Positions 32,732 to 40,187 of a DNA stretch of 64,000 nucleotides are shown in pieces. How positions within the stretch are numbered: the first letter of the stretch is position 1; the number at the start of each line of letters is the position of its first letter. The position numbers were made by a program, and so were the translations under genes. The notes below the pieces were generated by a model. That model did no database searches and was not told the DNA's origin. It worked only from the letters and a program-made list of their open reading frames with translations. The stretch is from Thermoleophilaceae bacterium (GTDB lineage Bacteria; Actinomycetota; Thermoleophilia; Solirubrobacterales; Thermoleophilaceae): NCBI GenBank assembly GCA_030446485.1, contig JAUJNF010000001.1, positions 258,018 through 322,017 of the forward strand, in the 5' to 3' direction.

Positions 32732-33676
32732 TCAGGCGTCCATCGTCAGGACGACCTTCCCCAGCTTCCCGCCCGCCGTGAAGCGGTCGTAGGCCTCCGC
32801 TGCTGCCTCGAGGGGGTAGGTCGCCGCTACGGGCACCGTTATCGAGCCGGTTTCGATCAGGGGGAGGACGTGGCGCTCGACGCGCCGCATGGCGTCGGCC
32901 TTGTCCTCGAGGGAGCGCGCGCGGAGGGTCGAGGCCGAGATGCGGCCGCGCTTGCCCATCAGGGCCAGGAGGTTGAGCTCGGCCTTGGCGCCGCCGCCCA
33001 CGCCGATCACCACGATCCGGCCGCGGGACTCGAGTGCCGCGACGTTGGCCACCATGTTGGGAGCGCCCACGAGCTCGAGCACCACGTCGAAGGGTCCGTG
33101 CTGCTCGAAGCCCTCGGGGGCGATCACCGTCGCGCCGAGCGCCGCCACGCCGTCGCGCAGCTCGGCGTTTCGCACGGTCGCCACGACCCGGGCGCCGGCC
33201 GCCCGGCCGAGCTGGACCGCGGCCGTGCCCACTCCTCCGGCGGCGCCGTGCACGAGGAGGCGCTCGCCCGGCTGTAGGCCGGCCTGCGTGAACAGCGCGT
33301 CGTGGGCCGTCGTCAGCACCTCCGCCGCCCCACCGGCCTCGGGCCACCCGAGGGCCTCGGGTGCGCGCATCAGGCCGCGCTCGTGTACCACCGCCATCTC
33401 GGCCTGGCCGCCTCCTCCCACCACCGCCATCACCCGGTCGCCCTCGGCAAAGCGGGTGGCCGCGGGCCCGAGCCGGGCCACCGTGCCGGCCAACTCGAGC
33501 CCGGGAATGTCGGGCGGCGAGCCCGGCGGAGCGGGGTAGCGGCCCTGGCGCTGGAGCATGTCCGCGCCGTTCAGGCCGGCCGCCCGTACGCGGATCGCGA
33601 CCTCGTGGGAGCCCGGCTCGGGGTCGGCCCTCTCCTCCACGACCAGGTTCCGGTCGCGGACGACCACGGCGCGCAT
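32732..33676 (-). CDS. NADPH:quinone oxidoreductase-like zinc-free MDR protein
   Basis: A 314-residue medium-chain reductase. N-terminal GroES-like domain (LNGADMLQRQGRYPAPPG, IPGLELAGTVARLG, GDRVMAVVGGGGQAEM), then the Rossmann domain with LLVHGAAGGVGTAAVQLGRA. Zinc-ligand Cys residues are absent, as in quinone oxidoreductases and TP53I3/PIG3-like proteins. It probably reduces quinones or enones with NADPH. ATG 33676 follows a TACGAT box by six bases, a leaderless arrangement. Confidence 0.88.
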   Translation of the reverse strand: MRAVVVRDRNLVVEERADPEPGSHEVAIRVRAAGLNGADMLQRQGRYPAPPGSPPDIPGLELAGTVARLGPAATRFAEGDRVMAVVGGGGQAEMAVVHERGLMRAPEALGWPEAGGAAEVLTTAHDALFTQAGLQPGERLLVHGAAGGVGTAAVQLGRAAGARVVATVRNAELRDGVAALGATVIAPEGFEQHGPFDVVLELVGAPNMVANVAALESRGRIVVIGVGGGAKAELNLLALMGKRGRISASTLRARSLEDKADAMRRVERHVLPLIETGSITVPVAATYPLEAAAEAYDRFTAGGKLGKVVLTMDA

Positions 33677-33682
33677 CGCGGC

Positions 33683-33688
33683 ATCGTA
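33683..33688 (-). promoter_or_regulatory. -10 box TACGAT for quinone oxidoreductase
   Basis: On the minus strand TACGAT lies six bases before ATG 33676, with no Shine-Dalgarno sequence. Confidence 0.5.
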
Positions 33689-33783
33689 GGTGCCCCGGCC
33701 TGGCCGTTCAGAATCGGTTTGGACGCCCGGGGCACCTGATATACGTCCGCGCACCGGCCGGTCGGAAGCGCGGCGGTAGTGAG

Positions 33784-34629
33784 ATGAGAGCTCCCCACCT
33801 CCCAGCCTTCCCCCCCATCTGGCGCGAGAGCCGCTTCGGTCTCGAGGCCGCTTCGCTCTTGCGCAGCCCGGTCTTCCGGGGCGAGGGAGTGCGGGACGCC
33901 GGCGGCCAGCCGGTTCTCCTGATCCCCGGCTTCCTGGCCGGCGACAGCTCGCTGGCCGTGATGACGGGCTGGCTCAGGCGTACCGGCCACCACACGAGCA
34001 AGGCCGGCATCCGGATGAACGTGAACTGCTCCGGCGCCGCCGTCGACTGCCTCGAGGAGCGTCTCGAGAAGATGGCCGAGCGCCACGGCCGCCGAGTGGC
34101 CATCGTCGGCCAGAGCCGCGGTGGCCAGTTCGCCAGAGCGCTGGCCGTCCGGCGCCCCGAGCTGGTGTCGGGGATCGTCACGCTCGGGACTCCCACCTAC
34201 AGCGCGGCATCGATCCACCCGCTGGTGCGCGCGCAGGTCTTCGCCGTGGGCGTGCTCGGCTCGCTCGGCACTCCCGGCCTCTTCCGCCACAACTGCCTGA
34301 GCGGTGACTGCTGCCGGAGATTCGCCGGGGAGCTCGTGTCGGAGTTTCCCGCCGGTGTCGGCTACCTCTCCATCTACTCGCGCGGCGACGGCATCGTCGA
34401 CTGGCGCTCGTGCCTCGATCCCGACGCGGAGCACCTCGAGGTGGCGGCGAGCCACTGCGGCATGAGCGTCAACTCGCGCGCGTATCGAGCGGTGGCCGAT
34501 TCACTTGAGTCCTACCGCGAGCGCGACGTGGAGCCTAGGCCCGCGGCCCGGGCCTCGGCGAAGCCGCACCGGCGCCAGGGGCCGGTCCGCCGCCGGGGCG
34601 CGCAGCCCCGGGACGCCGCGGCGGCCTGA
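33784..34629 (+). CDS. Alpha/beta-hydrolase, probable lipase
   Basis: A 281-residue alpha/beta-hydrolase without signal peptide. PVLLIPGFLAGDSSLAVMTG carries the oxyanion-type PGF segment, VAIVGQSRGGQFARALAVRR contains the nucleophile elbow G-Q-S-R-G, GDGIVDW gives a candidate acid, and EVAASHCGM contains the likely His. The pattern resembles triacylglycerol lipase/PGAP1-like proteins. A Cys pair (CLSGDCC) lies in the lid region. The C-terminal ~40 residues are basic and low complexity. It overlaps the convergent GST-N-type gene by 95 bases. ATG 33784 is the start. Confidence 0.78.
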   Translation: MRAPHLPAFPPIWRESRFGLEAASLLRSPVFRGEGVRDAGGQPVLLIPGFLAGDSSLAVMTGWLRRTGHHTSKAGIRMNVNCSGAAVDCLEERLEKMAERHGRRVAIVGQSRGGQFARALAVRRPELVSGIVTLGTPTYSAASIHPLVRAQVFAVGVLGSLGTPGLFRHNCLSGDCCRRFAGELVSEFPAGVGYLSIYSRGDGIVDWRSCLDPDAEHLEVAASHCGMSVNSRAYRAVADSLESYRERDVEPRPAARASAKPHRRQGPVRRRGAQPRDAAAA

Positions 34630-35005
34630 GCGGGGCGCGGCCCTCGACGCGGCGGCCGCTCGAGTGGGCACGGCGCGCCGGGCGAGCGCCCGAAGACGAC
34701 CTCCTAGGCGCCCGGGCTCCGGCCGCAGGATGAGCCCGCGCCCACGCCACGATGTTGGCCGAGTCGGCGATCACCTCGTCGTCGTCGGTCACCAGCACCG
34801 GCACCTGGCTGCTCCCCGTGAGGCGCTTGGCCTCCTGGCGCCCCCGGGTGCGATTGAAGACCGCGTCGGGTAGGGGAGCCAGGCCGTAGGCCTTCACCAC
34901 CTCTGGCCTGTGACCCGCCTCGACGAGCGCGCGATGGGCGTTGCCGCACGGGTGCCCGCCGGGCCGCGGAGTGGCGAAGGTGCCCCAGCAGACGTAAAGC
35001 TTCAT
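34535..35005 (-). CDS. Glutaredoxin/GST N-terminal-domain protein
   Basis: The first ~85 residues form a thioredoxin-fold, GST-N-like domain: KLYVCWGTFATPRPGGHPCG (two Cys), AHRALVEAGHRPEVVKAYGL, RLTGSSQVPVLVTDDDEVIA and DSANIVAWARAHPA. Similar short actinobacterial proteins end near AHPA. Here the frame continues for ~65 Arg/Pro-rich residues into DNA that also encodes the end of the convergent lipase, so the tail may come from a lost stop codon. Role likely thiol or redox related; the partner is unknown. ATG 35005 has AAGGGAGG upstream at good spacing. Confidence 0.72.
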   Translation of the reverse strand: MKLYVCWGTFATPRPGGHPCGNAHRALVEAGHRPEVVKAYGLAPLPDAVFNRTRGRQEAKRLTGSSQVPVLVTDDDEVIADSANIVAWARAHPAAGARAPRRSSSGARPARRAHSSGRRVEGRAPLRPPRRPGAARPGGGPAPGAGAASPRPGPRA

Positions 35006-35147
35006 GTTGGCCTCCCTTGGGTGGTGCCGGCACTGCCGCCGGCGCGTGGCCAGCATAGGCCGCAGTTTGCGTCCTACGAGCGGCTCGAGCGAGCGTTCGT
35101 AAGACCATCCGGTTAACATCACCGCGCCTCCGGTCCCAGGACTCCCC

Positions 35148-36545
35148 TTGGCCACGACGAACACAGAACACCCAGCGGGGCCCCCGGCCGGAGCGAGCAC
35201 CGCCGCCGGTCTCGAGCTCCGACACGTTGTCAAGCGCTACCCGGGCCAGGACGAGCCGGCGGTGAACGACCTCTCGCTGGAGGTCCCGAAGGGCGAGATC
35301 TGCGTGCTCGTCGGCCCGTCGGGCTGCGGCAAGACCACCGCGATGCGCATGGTCAACCGCATGATCGACATCACCGAGGGGGACATCCTGGTCGACGGTC
35401 AGAGCGTGAAGAACCGCACCCCGGCCGAGCTGCGGCGCCAGATCGGGTACGCGATCCAGCAGATCGGCCTCTTCCCGCACCTGACGATCGGTGACAACAT
35501 CGGCACCGTGCCGCGACTGCTGGGCTGGGACAAGCAGCGCATCCGCGCTCGGGTGGACGAGCTGCTCGAGCTCGTGTCGCTCGATCCGGCCGACACCCGC
35601 GACCGCTATCCCGGCCAGCTCTCCGGCGGCCAGCGCCAGCGCGTGGGCGTGGCCCGGGCCCTCGCCGCCGACCCGCCGCTGATGCTGATGGACGAGCCCT
35701 TCGGAGCCATCGACCCGATCAACCGCGAACGCCTACAGAACGAGTTCCTCCGGCTGCAGGCCCTGGAGGCGCGCCGCCGCATGATCCTCGCGTTCCTCGG
35801 CGACTTCGGCGACGCCTTCCGCTTCATCTTCGAGGAGCGCGACTCGGTCGGCGGGGACGTGAAGATCGGTGGCCTGGCCGAGATCGCGGATCTGGCCGCC
35901 ACCCACCTCCTCCTGTCGGGGGTGGCGGTGCTGATCGCGGCGGCGATCGCGATCCCGCTCGGGCTGTACCTGGGCCACATAGGCCGGGGCGAGTTCCTGG
36001 CCATCAGCACGTCCAACGTCGGCCGGGCCGTGCCCAGCCTCGCGCTGCTGGCCTTCTTCATCGCCTTCCTCGGCATCGGCTTCGCGAACGTGTGCGCCGT
36101 GCTGGTGCTCCTGGCCATACCGCCGATCCTCACCAACACCTACGTCGGCGTTCGCCAGGTGAGCGACGATGCCGTCGACGCCGCCCGGGGGATGGGCATG
36201 AGCGGAACGCAGATCGTGCGGCGTGTGCGCCTGCCGCTCGCCCTCCCCACCATCTTCGGGGGCATCCGCACATCCACGGTGAACGTCGTGGCCACGGCAA
36301 CGATCGCCCCGCTCGCCAACGTGCAGACGCTGGGCGAGCCGATCGTGACCCCCCAGACCTACGGCACCGCCGGGCAGATCGGCGCGGCGATCGTGGTGGC
36401 GCTGATCACCCTGGCCGCCGACGTCGGCCTGGGCGCGCTGCAGCGCGCCGTCACGCCGAAGGGCCTCAAGCTCACGCAGGCCGAGACGCCGCGCGGGCAC
36501 CGCTTTTCCATACCCCTAAAGCGAAGGAGCGAAGTACCCACATGA
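35148..36545 (+). CDS. OpuC-type importer: truncated ATPase fused to permease
   Basis: A 465-residue fusion. Residues ~20-208 are an OpuCA-like ABC ATPase: Walker A VGPSGCGKTTAMRMVN, Q-loop YAIQQIGLFPH, signature LSGGQRQRVGVARALA, Walker B LMLMDEPFGAIDPINRERLQ. It then stops: the H-loop, the rest of the RecA-like core and the CBS domains are missing. At residue 212 (ATG 35781) an intact OpuCB-like permease follows (FLGDFGDAFRFIFEERDS, IGGLAEIADLAATHLLLSG, SNVGRAVPSLALLAFFIAFL, DAARGMGMSGTQIVRRVRLP). The permease alone would be 254 residues. As it stands the ATPase should be inactive. An in-frame deletion of ~130-200 codons, real or from assembly, explains it. The TTG 35148 start is tentative. 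Confidence 0.82.
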   Translation: MATTNTEHPAGPPAGASTAAGLELRHVVKRYPGQDEPAVNDLSLEVPKGEICVLVGPSGCGKTTAMRMVNRMIDITEGDILVDGQSVKNRTPAELRRQIGYAIQQIGLFPHLTIGDNIGTVPRLLGWDKQRIRARVDELLELVSLDPADTRDRYPGQLSGGQRQRVGVARALAADPPLMLMDEPFGAIDPINRERLQNEFLRLQALEARRRMILAFLGDFGDAFRFIFEERDSVGGDVKIGGLAEIADLAATHLLLSGVAVLIAAAIAIPLGLYLGHIGRGEFLAISTSNVGRAVPSLALLAFFIAFLGIGFANVCAVLVLLAIPPILTNTYVGVRQVSDDAVDAARGMGMSGTQIVRRVRLPLALPTIFGGIRTSTVNVVATATIAPLANVQTLGEPIVTPQTYGTAGQIGAAIVVALITLAADVGLGALQRAVTPKGLKLTQAETPRGHRFSIPLKRRSEVPT

Positions 36546-37621
36546 GCAAGGCAATGCGACTTATCGTGGCGGCCCTGGCCGCCTTCGTGATGGCGCTCGC
36601 CGTCGCCGCCTGCGGAGACGACGAGGAGAGCACACCCGCGCCCGGCGGTGGGGGTGGAGGCGGCGGCGATGCCTCGGCGGAGGTGATCGAGAAGATCCCC
36701 GGTGCCGAGGGCAAGGCCGTGACGGTGGGATCGAAGAACTTCACCGAGCAGTTCGTGCTCGGCGAGATCTACGCGCAGGCCCTCGAGGCCGCCGGCTTCA
36801 GGGTCAAGAAGGAGCTCAACCTCGGCTCGGAGCAGATCGCCTTCAAGGCGCTGAAGTCGGGGCAGATCGACGGCTATCCCGAGTACACGGGCACGTCGCT
36901 GACGTCGTTCTTCGACGTCAAGACCGACGAGGTGCCGAAGGATCCCGACGAGGCCTACGAGCTGACGAGGAAGGAGTACGAGAAGGAGGGCATCACCGCG
37001 CTTCCGCGCACGGAGTTCGAGAACACGTTCCGGATCGCGACCACCAAGGAGAAGCAGGAGAGCCTGCTCGGGGGCGCGACCAAGCTCTCGGAGCTCGCGG
37101 ACGTCGACAAGATGCTGAGGATCACCGGGTTCCCCGAGTGCCGCCAGCGCACCGACTGCCTGCTCGGGCTGCAGGACACCTACGGGCTGAAGCTGAAGTT
37201 CGTCTCCACCGAGTCCAAGTACGAGCCGCTCAACAACGACCAGACCGACCTCGGCTTCGTGTTCTCGACCGACGGCGAGCTGACCCTCGACGAGTACACC
37301 GTCATCGAGGACGACAAGGGCCTGTTCCCGCCCTACAACATCTCGTTCGGGATCAGGGACGAGAAGCTGGAGGAGATCGGGCCCGAGGGCCAGGAGGTGC
37401 TCGAGCGCGTGCAGGAGCCGCTCACCGAGGAGGTCATGCAGGAGCTGAACTCCCGTGTCGATCTCGACAAGCAGGAGCCGGCCAAGGTCGCCGCTGACTA
37501 TCTCAAGGAAAGCGGCTTCGTCCAGAAGCGATCTGGTGTTATCCTCGGCCCCCGGCGCCCGAGGCGCCGGGGGCGCGTCGGGTGGGGGTCGAGCACGGTG
37601 GCAATCGTGATCGCCGCTTGA
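36542..37621 (+). CDS. Osmolyte (glycine betaine/choline)-binding lipoprotein, OpuCC-like
   Basis: A 359-residue substrate-binding lipoprotein: signal RLIVAALAAFVMALAVAAC with lipobox Cys, a Gly-rich linker (APGGGGGGGGDAS), then the OpuAC-type domain starting VTVGSKNFTEQFVLGEIYAQ, with KALKSGQIDGYPEYTGTSLT and YEPLNNDQTDLGFVFSTDGE. It captures quaternary amines or similar osmolytes for the upstream permease. The ATG overlaps the permease stop (ATGA). Homologues end near YLKESGFV; here the frame continues ~30 residues through a terminator-like hairpin (37548-37574), so the C-terminal tail RSGVILGPRRPRRRGRVGW is probably an accretion. Confidence 0.87.
   Translation: MSKAMRLIVAALAAFVMALAVAACGDDEESTPAPGGGGGGGGDASAEVIEKIPGAEGKAVTVGSKNFTEQFVLGEIYAQALEAAGFRVKKELNLGSEQIAFKALKSGQIDGYPEYTGTSLTSFFDVKTDEVPKDPDEAYELTRKEYEKEGITALPRTEFENTFRIATTKEKQESLLGGATKLSELADVDKMLRITGFPECRQRTDCLLGLQDTYGLKLKFVSTESKYEPLNNDQTDLGFVFSTDGELTLDEYTVIEDDKGLFPPYNISFGIRDEKLEEIGPEGQEVLERVQEPLTEEVMQELNSRVDLDKQEPAKVAADYLKESGFVQKRSGVILGPRRPRRRGRVGWGSSTVAIVIAA
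37548..37574 (+). terminator. GC-rich hairpin inside the 3' end of the osmolyte-binding protein gene
   Basis: Stem GCCCCCGGCGCC with its exact complement around a 3-base loop (12 pairs). It resembles an intrinsic terminator stem without T-tract and lies inside the reading frame, after the point where homologous proteins end. Confidence 0.55.
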
Positions 37622-37677
37622 CCCGCGTCCTCGGATGCCCTGAAGCCCGGCCCCGTCGAAGCTTCGGTGATAACCCC

Positions 37678-37711
37678 GCGCCAATTTGTGCCTGCTCGCA
37701 CAAGTTGGCGC
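37678..37711. promoter_or_regulatory. Inverted repeat abutting the -10 of the first GGDEF gene
   Basis: Arms GCGCCAATTTGTGC (37678-37691) and GCACAAGTTGGCGC (37698-37711), one mismatch, 6-base centre. The -10 candidate TACACT starts two bases later (37713-37718). The inner part, TTTGTG...CACAAGT, recurs before the second GGDEF gene (39018-39035 region), also followed by TACACT. Confidence 0.6.
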
Positions 37712-37712
37712 T

Positions 37713-37718
37713 TACACT
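37713..37718 (+). promoter_or_regulatory. -10 box TACACT for GGDEF gene A
   Basis: TACACTGA also precedes GGDEF gene B (39043-39050) and rpoD (minus strand). The leader is about 40 bases and carries AGGGAG before GTG 37762. Confidence 0.45.
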
Positions 37719-37761
37719 GAGGTGAGAAGGTGTCGATAGCAGGGCTCTGACAGGGAGAACT

Positions 37762-38838
37762 GTGTCCGGGACGCGTGCCCGCGGATTGAAGGGCCCCTTC
37801 ACGCGCGGCGGCGATCCCTACGCCGGCGCGGATCTTGGCAACGCGCGGCGGATGATCGCGCTGCTGTGGACGCTCAGCTCTGTTCTGACTGTCGTCTTCC
37901 TGCCGTTCTGGCCCCCGAGCGCGAATCTCCGCTCCGCGGGGTGGGCCGTGGCCGTGCTCGTGGTCGCCGGCGGCGCCTTCGGCGTGTGGTGGTTGCTCGA
38001 CACTCGACGCGCGGTCAGCTTCAACCAGCTGCTCGCGGTGACCTACGGCGGCGTCGCGCAGGTGGCCCTACTCGATTGGCTCGCCGGTGAAGGCAGCGTG
38101 ACCTACAGCGGCCTGCTCGTGCTCTGGGTCTGCTCCGGGGTCGGATTGCACCCGCCCCGGCGGTCGATCATGCTCATGGGCGTCGTCGCGGTGGCCGCGT
38201 CGGTGCCGCTGCTTCACGGGGCCGAGCTGGCCGAGGTCGCCCGCCTCGTGCTGCTCACACTGGCGGCGGGCAGCGCGGTGCTCATGATGATGATTTACGT
38301 CCGCGCGCAGCGCGTCGGCCTCCGCGCCGGCGAGCGGAACGCGCGGCAGCTCGCGCTCGAGGACACCCTCACCGGCCTCGGCAACCGCCGGGCCTTCGAC
38401 GAGGCGCTGCGGTCCGAGATCGGACGCACGCGGCGAGCGGGCTCCCCGCTGTCGCTGGCCCTGCTCGATCTCGACGGCTTCAAGAGCGTCAACGACGTTC
38501 ACGGACACGTGGCTGGTGACCTCTACCTGCGCAAGTTCGCGGACGTCGTCAAGGGCTCGGTCCGCACGGGCGACCGGTGCTTCCGCTGGGGCGGCGACGA
38601 GCTGGCCGTGCTCTTCCCGGACACCCCGGTCGACGAGGCGGAAGCCGTGTGTGCCCGAGTGGCCGCCGGGGTGCGCGCCGCCAACGCGTCGACCGACGAG
38701 GATCCCCGGCTGGGCGTGACCTACGGCGTGGCCGAGCTAGCGGCCGAGGCCGACGAGGTCGAGGTCGTGCGCACCGCCGACGCCGCGCTGATGGCTAACA
38801 GCCCTGCAAACCGTCGCCACTCGGCGTCCTCGGGGTGA
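37762..38838 (+). CDS. Membrane-bound diguanylate cyclase A (six TM helices + GGDEF)
   Basis: A 358-residue protein. About six N-terminal transmembrane helices (IALLWTLSSVLTVVFLPFW, VAVLVVAGGAFGVWWLL, LLAVTYGGVAQVALLDWL, TYSGLLVLWVCSGVGL, IMLMGVVAVAASVPLL, LVLLTLAAGSAVLMMMIYV) form a MASE-like sensor. A GGDEF domain follows: DTLTGLGNRRAFDEAL, LLDLDGFKSVNDVHGH, and the active site RWGGDELAVLF (GGDEL variant), with RTGD five residues before it as I-site. It should make cyclic di-GMP in response to an unknown membrane signal. It is a near duplicate of the next gene. GTG 37762 has AGGGAG six bases upstream. Confidence 0.85.
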   Translation: MSGTRARGLKGPFTRGGDPYAGADLGNARRMIALLWTLSSVLTVVFLPFWPPSANLRSAGWAVAVLVVAGGAFGVWWLLDTRRAVSFNQLLAVTYGGVAQVALLDWLAGEGSVTYSGLLVLWVCSGVGLHPPRRSIMLMGVVAVAASVPLLHGAELAEVARLVLLTLAAGSAVLMMMIYVRAQRVGLRAGERNARQLALEDTLTGLGNRRAFDEALRSEIGRTRRAGSPLSLALLDLDGFKSVNDVHGHVAGDLYLRKFADVVKGSVRTGDRCFRWGGDELAVLFPDTPVDEAEAVCARVAAGVRAANASTDEDPRLGVTYGVAELAAEADEVEVVRTADAALMANSPANRRHSASSG

Positions 38839-38865
38839 ACGCTTGGCCCCCCAAGCGTTCACCCC
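38832..38865 (+). terminator. Hairpin overlapping the stop codon of GGDEF gene A
   Basis: Arms GGGGTGAACGCTTGG (38832-38846) and its exact complement (38851-38865) with loop CCCC: a 15-pair stem. The TGA stop (38836-38838) lies in the left arm. Probable terminator, without T-tract. The following ~180 bases up to the next promoter show nothing recognisable. Confidence 0.65.
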
Positions 38866-39042
38866 TGCGTCCTTGATTGGCTCGATTTTCGGACTGTTGT
38901 GAACGAAGAGCCAGCCTGGGATACCCACGGCCGCCCCGCGTGGAGTCCGTGGGCCGGCGGGGCGCGAGCCGAGCCCTGCGCCCGGAAGCGCCGGCTGGCG
39001 CCGCCGCCCATTTGTGTTTGTGTCCGCAGGCACAAGTGTCTT

Positions 39043-39048
39043 TACACT
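39043..39048 (+). promoter_or_regulatory. -10 box TACACT for GGDEF gene B
   Basis: Same TACACTGA octamer as gene A, preceded by the conserved TTGTG-N8-CACAA element (39018-39035). Confidence 0.45.
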
Positions 39049-39092
39049 GAACTGGGCAAGATGCCGATAGCGGGCCTATGGGAAGGGAAACG

Positions 39093-40176
39093 GTGGAAGG
39101 CACGGGTCCGCAGGGCCTGAGGCGCCTGTTCGCGCGCGGCCCGGATCCATACGCCGGCGCGGACCTCAGCAACGCGCGGCGGATGGTCGTTCTGCTGTGG
39201 TTGCTCAGCTCCGTCCTGACGGCCGTCTTCCTGCCGTTCTCTCCCCCGACCGAGAACCTCGGCTCGGCCGGGTGGGTCGTGGCCGCCCTGATCGTGGCCG
39301 GCGGCGCCCTCGGCGCGTGGTGGCTACTGGATACGCGACGGGCGGTGAGCTTCGACCAGCTGCTGGCCGTGACCTACGCGGGCGTCGTCCAGGTGGCCGT
39401 CCTGGACTGGCTGGCGGCCGGGGGCAGCGTGACCTACAGCGGCCTGCTCGTGCTCTGGATCTGCGCCGGGGTCGGAGTGCATCCCCCGGCGGGCAATCGT
39501 GCTGATGGCCGTGGTCGCGGTGGCCGCCTCGCTGCCGCTTCTCTATGCGGACGACATGGCGGGGGTGGTGCGCCTCGTGCTGCTCACCCTTGCGGCAGGC
39601 GGGGCGCTGCTCGTGCTGATGGTCTACGTGCGCGCCCAGCGCCTCGGCCTGCAGGCCGGCGAGCAGAGCGCACGACAGCTCGCGCTCGAGGACACCCTCA
39701 CCGGGCTTGGCAACCGGCGCGCCTTTGACGAGGCGCTGCGATCGGAGATCGGACGCACGCGGAGAGCGGGCTCGCCGCTGTCCCTCGCCCTGCTCGACCT
39801 CGACGGGTTCAAGAGGATCAACGACCTCCATGGACACGTGGTCGGTGACCAGTACCTGCGCAGGTTCGCGGACGCCGTCAAGGCGTCGGTGCGCACCGGC
39901 GACCGCTGCTTCCGGTGGGGCGGCGACGAGCTGGCGGTGCTCTTCCCGGACACCGCGGTCGACGAGGCCGAGGCCGTGTGCGCCCGGATAGCAGCCGAGG
40001 TCCGCGAAGCGAACGCAGCCGACGCCGATCCGCGACTGGGCGTTACCTACGGCGTGTCGCAACTTGCCGCAGAGGGTGACGAGGTCGAGATCGTGCGCAC
40101 CGCGGACTCCGCGCTGATGGCCCAGAAGGAGAGCAAGAGCCGCCGGGGCGCCCGCTTCGCGCGAGCCCCCGAATAG
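39093..40176 (+). pseudogene. Membrane-bound diguanylate cyclase B, frameshifted copy
   Basis: A paralogue of the preceding gene with the same domain order. The N-terminal part from GTG 39093 (LARGPDPYAGADLSNARRM in the aligned frame, helices 1-4) runs in frame until GVGVHPP near 39490. There, relative to gene A, two bases are missing, and the rest continues in another frame: helices 5-6, DTLTGLGNRRAFDEAL, LLDLDGFKRINDLHGH, RWGGDELAVLF and I-site RTGD. The GGDEF half is intact and could be made from GTG 39499 as a 225-residue protein with two TM helices. Either a decayed duplicate, a split gene, or an assembly error. The stop overlaps the -10 box of phoD. Confidence 0.78.
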
Positions 40177-40179
40177 CCT
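40174..40179 (+). promoter_or_regulatory. -10 box TAGCCT for PhoD gene
   Basis: TAGCCT then eight bases then GTG 40188; its TAG is also the stop codon of GGDEF gene B. Confidence 0.5.
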
Positions 40180-40187
40180 CCACGCCG

